Source of the DNA: Chara braunii
Lineage: Eukaryota; Streptophyta; Charophyceae; Charales; Characeae
Length of the DNA stretch: 35,114 bases
Reading direction: 5' to 3'
Assembly: GCA_003427395.1 (NCBI GenBank)
Contig: BFEA01000237.1
Location: 1,549,464-1,584,577 of the forward strand
Part shown: piece by piece, positions 28,467 through 35,114 of the stretch
Position numbering within the stretch: position 1 is the first letter of the stretch
Layout: every line of letters begins with the position of its first letter
The notes under the pieces: model-generated
Told to the model about the DNA's origin: nothing
What the model saw: the letters and a program-made list of their open reading frames with translations, nothing else
Database searches by the model: none
Program-made: the position numbers and the translations under genes

Positions 28467-29313
28467 CTAGTAGCACAGTTTATGAACCTTGTTCCTTTGG
28501 CACAACTCACAACTCTCAAAATACTTGATTACATCCTCTCTTATCTTAAACGAATAAAAGCGCTGCATGAGGGCAACATAGGTCTTTAGGAATCCAAAAT
28601 GACCACGAGCATCATGCAATTTTGAAAGTAGATAAGTTATGATTTTTTGGTTGTTGGGGATACACAAACGTCCCTCCCCCTTGCTGATCGTGTACAACAA
28701 CCTTGGGGTTAAGGCATAGCCAGACTCATAATTGGGGTCAGTTTGGAGATTCTTAACTTTGGGATTAAAGATCGGGTCTTCAGTTACTACATCTGCAATG
28801 ATTTGCCTAGTAGAATCCCCAGATGAGTTAGCATACACAATGACAACCACTTTATTATAGCATTCTTTCTTATGCTTCAGTTCAAAGGCAAAACCATCTA
28901 TAAACTGCAAGAACCTCACCAATTTGTAGAACTCCCCCTGAGTGGTCACCAGTGCAATGTAGAATGATCTCAATAGATTTTGAAGTGTTTAACCGGTCAG
29001 AAGTATTTCCACTGTTTGAGGGCACAAACTAAAACGTACAATTTCTTCTCATAGGTAGATGTGTGAGGCATTGCACTTTGATCTTCTTACCTGTAAATTC
29101 CATTATTTTAAAATCAATCCCATCATCTTGTTGCGAATTGCACCTACATCATACTGACTTACATTTATGGTCAATACAAATGATGACAAAGTAGGGTCAA
29201 GCAGTTTGAGCATAGGTGTTCGGGTAAGGATTTTCTTCAGTCTGGAGAAAGTCAACTAACATTTGGGTGCTCATTGTAGGGGACAACCTTAGCCAACAAG
29301 TTAGTCAGGGGCG
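28467..29313 (-). pseudogene. Second Ty3/gypsy pol fragment (RT end, RNase H, integrase finger)
   Basis: On the minus strand from 29313: APLTNLLAK (end of the RT/connection region), an eroded RNase H with TYEKKLYVLVCALKQWKYF (family: YEKELYALVHALKxWRHYL), then an intact 168-codon frame (28973-28467). This frame contains EGRLCIPNNQ, LHDARGHFGFLKTYVALMQR and REDVIKYFESCELCQRNKVH. The H..H...C..C finger residues are intact in it. The right edge is cut exactly at the TTGTCGAGC terminus (29314). The left edge meets element A copy 4. It is a different insertion from 3854-6325, judging by its sequence differences. Confidence 0.8.
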
Positions 29314-29640
29314 TTGTCGAGCGAATCGGTCCTGCACCTCACAAGGGCAGGATTCTTCTGACCGCGTCACGCAGGAGTCTGTGTACCTCGTCATGATACA
29401 CATGGAGCTTCCGTAAGCCGCTCCGATCGAGTGCACCAGCCATAACTCTCGCGAGCCTCTGCGACAGGATAGTGTCAACGCGAGGCACGATTTACCTTCA
29501 CCTGTGAGAGTTGTCACCTCTTTCGGTGGGTGTATCCCTGTCGAGCTACTAGTCCACAGTATGAAAGCTAATCAGTTGCAATCGCAAAGGCGGACCAGCC
29601 GAGGGCGTTTCTCGTTCGATGTTGCATAGGGGTTACGTGT
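29314..29640 (+). repeat. Module B, copy 4
   Basis: It begins TTGTCGAGCGAATCGGTCC and has GCGTCACGCAGGAGTC, GAGTGCACCAGCCATAACTC, GCGAGGCACGATTTACC, GTTGTCACCTCTTTCGGTGG, GAGCTACTAGTCCACAGTA and GGGCGTTTCTCGTTCG. It is the longest and best preserved B and continues without a break into element A copy 3. Confidence 0.75.
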
Positions 29641-30959
29641 TGTTTTATGCCTCTATCGAACCCGCACACGAACCGACGCACTGGGGGGATGAAGTCCCAA
29701 GCGTGACGAGTCATCAGTCGACATACCACGCGTTACACCACAATACTCACACACATGAACGACACAAAGCAAACAACACAACAACACTTCTAGGATGCAG
29801 AGTCCTCCCATTTTGACTAGTAATGCATGAATACGCAAGCAGTCATAATGATGACGTACTATGTAGTGCCTATAATCAAGTGGTCAATCGTGGATCCGAG
29901 TACCGCTTATGACACTCAAGTGTCAACTTCGAAGTATCGTGAGGGTCGACCCCTTAACAATATTACATGGCTAAAGGAACAGTCGTTAGCCCCCCACGGC
30001 ACCTTCGACCCTTACATTGTGTTCCGGTAGGCAGGGCAAATAGGCTCTGCGCGGGGGTGATCCCTTTCGCGCGGAGTCTAGGACATGGGATGTCGTGGAC
30101 AAGGACCTCAAATCCAGACCCAAAACCAATGTCCGACTAAGAAATTTTAAGAAGCAAAGCGGTAAAGGAAGGGAGTCACCTTTCCTCTTTCAATCTCAGT
30201 CCCAATTAAACTTTTAAGTGTAGGTTTTTAGGCCACGCAAACACTCAAACATAGGTATGTACGTATATATAGAGGAGAATAAATATGTGACGATTATTTC
30301 TTAAAATCACATTGAGACTCCTCTCATTCATATATATGTATGTGATCGCAGACAGTAAAATCCAAAGTTTGAACCACAAAACATGCATGCAATCACATCA
30401 AAGAATCAACCAAAAGTCTGCATACTACACAGGGTCAATTTAACCATTCTCTATACTCATACTCCTTGCTTTAGCCATGCAAACCCCAACCTTCGTCCAA
30501 CCATCCAAAATAAGTACTCAGTACCTTTGTTAAATGACCATGCAATAAAAGTCCGAGTGAAAACTTTAATAAAACAATTAAAATCACCAGGCTAAAGCTT
30601 TTAGGTTTGGTATTCGAGAGTGGATTGGAGTCGAGTCGTAAACCAACGAATCAACAACCGATCTGTTATCAGTGATAACAAAAGATGATTCTCGTGGGAT
30701 CAAGCTGAATCTAGCCCAAATTTTGAATCAAACGATCAAGAGGACATGTAACACATGACAGGTCGATTGCCAAGTTAAACCTATAAGTCCATAGAGAATA
30801 ATTTTCATATCACGATCTCACTCATAATCTTTTTAATTAACTAAGCATGAATCTAACTCTAAGCAAGCGCTTAAAAAAAGGTAGATCCTTACAAAATCTC
30901 CCTTATGCAGAGTGGATCGTCAGAATCGTCACTTGTCAAAATGTAATTTTTTTTTTCTA

Positions 30960-31535
30960 AACTAAAAAACTTTCGGCAACGTTTCTCGTAGGAAAAGTGT
31001 CTTTTCAAAATTTATACTTGATTGAATATGAAAAGTGAAATAATATTTAACTCTCAAAGATCAAATTTTGTCTAACTCTTTGAATTAATAAAAATATGGG
31101 AAACATCTCCTTTAGAAAGGTAGACTTCTCGGATTTTATACTAAGTCAGATAACAACTCAAAAACTACACTTGAGTTCAACTTAAAAGAAAATTCAACGA
31201 ACCCCTTAGGTTTGTAGAAATTTCGGCAGCACTCCCTTTATGAAAGTGTTATTCCAAGATTTATACAAAGGTAAGTTCAGAATCTGAAATGATTTTAACT
31301 TCTCAAGGTCCAACTTTGTCTAATTCCCTGAATTAGCAAAAAATTGGGCAGCATTCCCTTTAGAAAATGAAACTTTTCAGATTTTTACTAAGTCATATAT
31401 AAAATTTAAACAAGTTGAACTTTGAAAACTTAAAATTTGAATAACACCCTGTTTTTTTAGAAATTTTGGCAGCGCTTCTCGTAGAGAAAGTGACTTACTA
31501 AGATTTATACAAGACCAAGTATAGAAAAAAATCTC
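30960..31535 (-). repeat. About 120-bp tandem repeats of element A copy 3
   Basis: Units on the plus strand at about 30974, 31098 (decayed), 31225, 31347 and 31468. They carry GGCAGCGCTTCTCGTAG-like cores and TTTATACAAGG or TTTATACTAAGTCA tails, matching the copy 2 array unit for unit. Confidence 0.75.
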
Positions 31536-31789
31536 ATAAAATGCAAAAATTGACTCAAGTAAAATAAAACCTGACTCATAAAATGCAGGAAATGAAACCA
31601 ACTCCTATAGCTCTAGCACGTGACGAGCAACTAAAACTACCTATCAGACTGAAACTCAGACTAAGTAGTGATCTCACTAAGTCACATGCAATGCCAAACC
31701 ACATTGGTAAGTACTCTCGCCAATCCCCAAGTCAAATCTTCATAGATTAGTTCGTGAAACCCTCTTATCCCTTATACCCAACTTACATA

Positions 31790-32560
31790 TGGCATGGTGC
31801 TAGACCATTCAACTTAGAAACAATGTCTAGTATGCCATAGGATATACATGAACAAGTTGCATAACTATTTTTCTCTTCTTTGAGCGTATGACTAGACCAT
31901 TCAACTTAGAAACAATGTTTAATCGTCATGAACTGTTTAATATCCAAAGTTTAATAATTTATTACTTTGTTATCAAAAGAAATGAAAATATGGGCAGGGA
32001 AGTGAACCATTGAACTTAGAAACAATGCTCAACTTGCCCTGATTACGTTCAATTATATTTTGTAGTTTCCCTTCTCTTCTTAGCGATATGGCTTAGCGTT
32101 GGACTATTCAGATTAGAAACAATGTCCAGCTGTCAGTTCACATGCAAATATAAATAAAATATTTTTCTGTTACACTCAGTTTAATATTTATGCGTGTGGC
32201 TTCAGGTTAAACCATTCATCTTAGAAAGAATACTTAGCCTTAGACAAAAACATCCTCCACCTGAAATAAAACAAGAGGCTGAACCATTCATCTTAGAAAC
32301 AATGTTCAACCTATCCCTAAATCATTTAAAGCATTAAATTGGATCTCTTAGCCCAACTTCAAGCAAAAGCCCAAGAAGAAAGAGACAGACCAAGTCATTC
32401 ACTTAGGACAATGTTTGGTCTAAAAATCAGCCAAGCAAACTCACAGAAATAAACACAGCAACCAGGCCACGCAGCTTAGAAACAATGTGTGACCCTTCAG
32501 AAAACAGTCAAGTAAACATAACCCTGGACCATTCAACTTAGAAACAATGCACAGTTCTTG
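31790..32560 (-). repeat. Hairpin array of element A copy 3
   Basis: Plus-strand coordinates. The core is CCATTCAACTTAGAAACAATG. Arms: CTAGAC/GTCTAG (31800-31805/31825-31830), with GGCAT/ATGCC outside it (31791/31832); ATGAC/GTCAT (31888/31925); GGGCA/TGCCC (31992/32035); GGAC/GTCC extended to 7 bp with one wobble (32098/32124); AGGTTAA/TTAGCCT (32204/32234, one wobble); AGGxTGAAC/GTTCAxCCT (32276/32304); AGACCAA/TTGGTCT (32387/32415). Two further units near 32465 and 32525 pair poorly. Confidence 0.85.
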
Positions 32561-32599
32561 GTTGATCCGATGAAATGCATGCAAACTGTCTTCCTCCCA

Positions 32600-32903
32600 C
32601 CTTTCCCCAGTTCATCCCTTGATCTGCTATTAGTCAAAATAAATAAATAACTCAAGTTTCACTCTCACACATTCGTTTTTCTGAATCTGACTAGATCCTG
32701 AAAAGAAAGTAAAAATCGTAGGGGAACACATGCTGTCTCTTATACACATCTAGATGTGTATAAGAGACAGCCTTTCCCCAGTTCATCCCTTGATCTGCTA
32801 TTAGTCAAAATAAATAAATAACTCAAGTTTCACTCTCACACATTCGTTTTTCTGAATCTGACTAGATCCTGAAAAGAAAGTAAAAATCGTAGGGGAACAC
32901 ATG
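32600..32903. other. Assembly artefact: false 133-bp duplication around a Nextera junction
   Basis: 32600-32732 and 32771-32903 are identical 133-bp copies flanking 32733-32770. The true genome very probably has one copy, so 171 bp should be removed. It falls just outside the hairpin array of element A copy 3. Confidence 0.95.
32733..32770. other. Nextera mate-pair junction adapter
   Basis: CTGTCTCTTATACACATCT (32733-32751) is followed by its exact reverse complement (32752-32770). This is two Tn5 mosaic ends joined head to head, the known junction adapter of Nextera mate-pair libraries. It is not genomic sequence. Confidence 0.98.
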
Positions 32904-32973
32904 CATACAACAGTCAAACTAGAGGGAGATAGTCAAACAGGGGCATAGTGAGGTTATATAACCAGAAGGTGGT

Positions 32974-33170
32974 GTACCTTTCAATTCCCTGGCTCTAGAA
33001 CCTCGCCCAGGTTTCGGCTAAGCTCCCGCAATCAGTGGGTAGAGTCCGCACAGAGTCTTGCTGCGGTCTTACGGGTTAGAATCCCGCCTGTTGCCTTCCC
33101 CTCAGAACAGGACTAGACTTTGATTAAGAAGGGCAAAAAGAGGAGTTTTATACTCTTAGATACAAGAGGG
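32974..33170 (-). promoter_or_regulatory. Promoter and leader of element A copy 3
   Basis: The minus strand has TATAAAA (33146-33152) within GAGTATAAAACTCC. Downstream follow TTCTTAATCAAAGTCTAGTC, the conserved GGCGGGATTCTAACCCGTAAG and CCACTGATTGCGGGAGC block, and a donor-like AAAGGTACACC (32974-32981). TATA box plus leader plus donor, conserved in part across three copies, suggests pol II transcription through the hairpin array in the minus direction. Confidence 0.45.
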
Positions 33171-33305
33171 GTGCTCTCAGACTCACGCGAGAGAATCTTG
33201 GTTCCTTGAATCGCATGAGGGCCTCGCAATAGTGGCCAGAACACAACAGCATCTTCGTCAACCAAAATCAGACTACCAGTTGTGGATTCCCTAACGACTT
33301 GAAAC

Positions 33306-34544
33306 GCACCAGATGGAGTGTGTGCGAATGTTTGATCGTGCAACTTCTACCAAGCTCTAACAGACCTTCAGTCCGCAATTAGACCTGCACTTTCTCTGTC
33401 GGTTCACTGCTGCTTAATCAATAGAAAGTGTAACGCTTGGCAGACTGAGCCGTACTATAGACATTAGTGGTCTGCTCAGCCATCAGTCAACCCGTAAGCA
33501 AAGTGGACAACAAAAGACCCTACACCAGTTGTTACAGTTGTCCACACTCCTTGACCACCTCAACAATCACTCCCCCGTCTCTTTCCTTCTTTTGACGTTC
33601 AAGCTGCAGTCTAGTAACTAAACTGAAGTTTCCGAAGTTGCCGCCCTCTGGAGACAGCCGCCCACCTAAGTTGGGTCGTTACCTTTCCTCACCTGATCCC
33701 CTACAACCTCATGTTTCTCCATCGGTCGAATGACGAGACTCCGATCCGTAGGTAAGTCCCTTTTGCTTGTTCGTACTCGTGTTGTCGCTGTCGGTAGGAC
33801 GAGATGCGCATCTGCTAATGAGTGAGCCTCCTTTCCCCGACTATAGAATAAACAACGCACACACTGGTGGGTAAGTCTTCACCCCTTTCCAACCGTTTTC
33901 CCCTCACTTGGCTCTCCTTTCTTCGTTTTGCGTACTCCCGCTGTTTTCGCTAATATTCCTTCACAGTATCCTGCCCTCGCAAACACCCTCACGTGGACAA
34001 ACCTCTGACCCTGCAATCGGGTCCTCGTTTCTTCCTTTCTTTTCCATTTATTGCTTCGTCGACTAATCTCCTATTTTATTAACTCGACCAACCTAATTTC
34101 TGCACACGCTCCCCTTCGACTATTCTGCTCTTCCCCTCCTCATCAGCTATGCCTCTTGACATTTTGGTCGATTATCCTTGCTCAACCTCCCTGCTAAGGA
34201 AAAATAGAAACTTCATTCAGCAAGACTGACCTGTCACAACCCCTATCAAGCTTCCTTCAGTAATCACTTAACGATGTGAACTTAAAAGATATTGCCACTG
34301 TCTCTTTCGAATCCACCTTAGTAGAGCATGCTTTCCCTATAAGACTTCCCTCACATTTCAAGAGGACATAACCTTTTACTTTATAGTCTTCAAGTCAGGT
34401 AGTCAATCAGATAAAAAAATAAAGACTAATATATTAATAATATCCGCTTAATAAAGATAGCATTTTCACCTTTAAAACAATGTTTCACATACTCCGCCTT
34501 ATAAGTTGACTAAAGTTTTCCTTACATGCCTAATTTCTCTCAAT
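33306..34544. other. Unassigned AT/CT-rich stretch
   Basis: More than 1.2 kb with only short ORFs (for example 33666-33860 minus), none recognised. CTT/CTCC-rich between 33860 and 34180, then AT-rich. No repeat from elsewhere in the window was seen in it. Confidence 0.35.
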
Positions 34545-34870
34545 CCCATCCCCGGATGTCGTTCGACCAGGGACAATGGTAGGCAACCATCATCCCCGGC
34601 CATAGCGTCGCTCGACCTCGATACCTGAATCTTTTTTGATGAAAGGCCGACTCTGTAACCAATAGTGCTAGGCCAAGGCTGGGTCTAGAATTAACGGGCA
34701 CCTAAATAAACGAATATTGCTCGACGCGTAGATCTATCAGAATGTTTTCCAAAGTCATATTGTTGTCGATGCGTTCTCCATACGTACGCACAAGTTAGAA
34801 GTAAAACACAACAATCACGAGACAATCTTTTTCATCATAACTTAATCAGAAACTAGGTTACCAATGGTCT
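34545..34870 (+). mobile_element. Module C, copy 3, LTR-like sequence
   Basis: Aligns with 19700-20130: CTGAATCTTTTTTGATGAAAG, GTGCTAGGCCAAGGCTGGGT, a TATA-like TAAATAAA (34703-34710), AATATTGCTCGACGCGTAGA, CTATCAGAATGTTTTCCAAAG, CCATACGTACGCACAAGTTAG, TCTTTTTCATCATAACTTAATCAGAAA. The downstream part differs (GGTCTGGAGACTGGACGTCTCC), so the shared module ends near 34860. Confidence 0.55.
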
Positions 34871-34939
34871 GGAGACTGGACGTCTCCCCCGGACGTCAGG
34901 TACCCCGTCGTCCGGATTTTTGGACGACGACTTTTTGAC

Positions 34940-34972
34940 ACTAAAATATATAGATATATATAGATATATATC
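34940..34972. repeat. (ATATATAG)n short repeat
   Basis: ATATATAGATATATATAGAT repeats, a short microsatellite near the contig end. Confidence 0.7.
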
Positions 34973-35105
34973 ACAGTGTTGTGCATGCCTTAGAGACCCC
35001 CCACAAAAAGTTTCAGATTTTTCTAGGCATTTGGTGATAGGATGGTATTTGGGAGGGAGGGGGGACGATGGGTTTTGGTGGGGAAAGGAGGGGTATAGGT
35101 GGAGA

Positions 35106-35114
35106 CTGTCTCTT
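35106..35114. other. Possible residual adapter at contig end
   Basis: The window ends in CTGTCTCTT, the first nine bases of the Tn5 mosaic end found complete at 32733. Read-end adapter remnant is likely if this is the contig end. Confidence 0.5.

Larger units (their letters stand above)
29641..33305 (-). mobile_element. Element A, copy 3 (most complete)
   Basis: With module B (29314-29640) this is the fullest copy. In minus-strand order: a leader with TATA box (33305-32974), the hairpin array (32560-31790), five 120-bp units (31530-30960), a TA-poor version of the TATAxATATGTGACGATxA block (30250-30310), GACACT-CA-AGTGTC (29911-29924), the CGACTGATGACTCGTCACGC segment, then B. The part 32733-32903 is an assembly artefact. 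There is no coding sequence, which suggests a non-autonomous element that depends on enzymes made elsewhere. Confidence 0.7.

Overview
This looks like a repeat-dense nuclear contig from a large eukaryotic genome. The evidence is decayed Ty3/gypsy pol on the minus strand, long A-rich, TA, CT and ATT microsatellites, degenerate cytosolic-type LSU rRNA copies, poly(A)-tailed retroposon debris, and no convincing intact host gene in 35 kb. A plant, alga or fungus fits the gypsy remnants. I cannot name the organism. There are no bacterial operons, CRISPR arrays or phage genes. A Nextera mate-pair junction adapter at 32733-32770 and an N gap inside a CT run (17319-17474) show that this is a short-read draft assembly.

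Layout. 1-3850: AT-rich degenerate tandem repeats, GT/GC minisatellite, a 700-bp A-rich tract, a TA run, then C-rich sequence without a recognisable gene. 3854-6330: Ty3/gypsy pol pseudogene (minus) with RT, RNase H and integrase motifs. 6331-7000: two repeat modules, here called B (a terminus beginning TTGTCGAGC) and C (LTR-like, TATA-bearing). 7185-7775: divergent LSU rRNA pseudogene. 7900-8740 and 17820-18610: a tandem repeat of about 170 bp with two hairpins per unit, in opposite orientations. 9505-13022, 13250-16465, 26337-28460 and 29641-33305: four copies of a 2-3.7 kb non-coding element, here called A. Copies 1 and 2 stand head to head. 19185-19632: an LSU-rRNA-like head followed by unknown sequence and a poly(A)/(AAAC)n tail. 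19700-20130 and 34545-34870: further C copies. 21734-25369: the only stretch with plausibly protein-coding ORFs, all unrecognised, one split by a frameshift. 28467-29313: a second gypsy fragment, interrupted by an A/B element.

The most interesting signal is inside element A. Each copy holds an array of short hairpins at roughly 60-120 bp spacing. Within an array the loop-side core is nearly constant, while the flanking stem arms change sequence from unit to unit and stay complementary to each other. Copies 1 and 3 share one core, copy 2 has another, and in copy 2 the inner stem also co-varies around a constant AACTTA loop. The unrelated 170-bp repeat family shows the same behaviour. This looks like conservation of structure rather than sequence. 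Its function is unknown; folding-dependent RNA processing, packaging, silencing or DNA cruciform behaviour are possibilities that the sequence alone cannot separate.

No pathway or operon-like cooperation between genes can be read from this window. What links its parts is shared repeat ancestry: A copies carry B at one end, B also adjoins C, and B termini abut gypsy sequence at two places.
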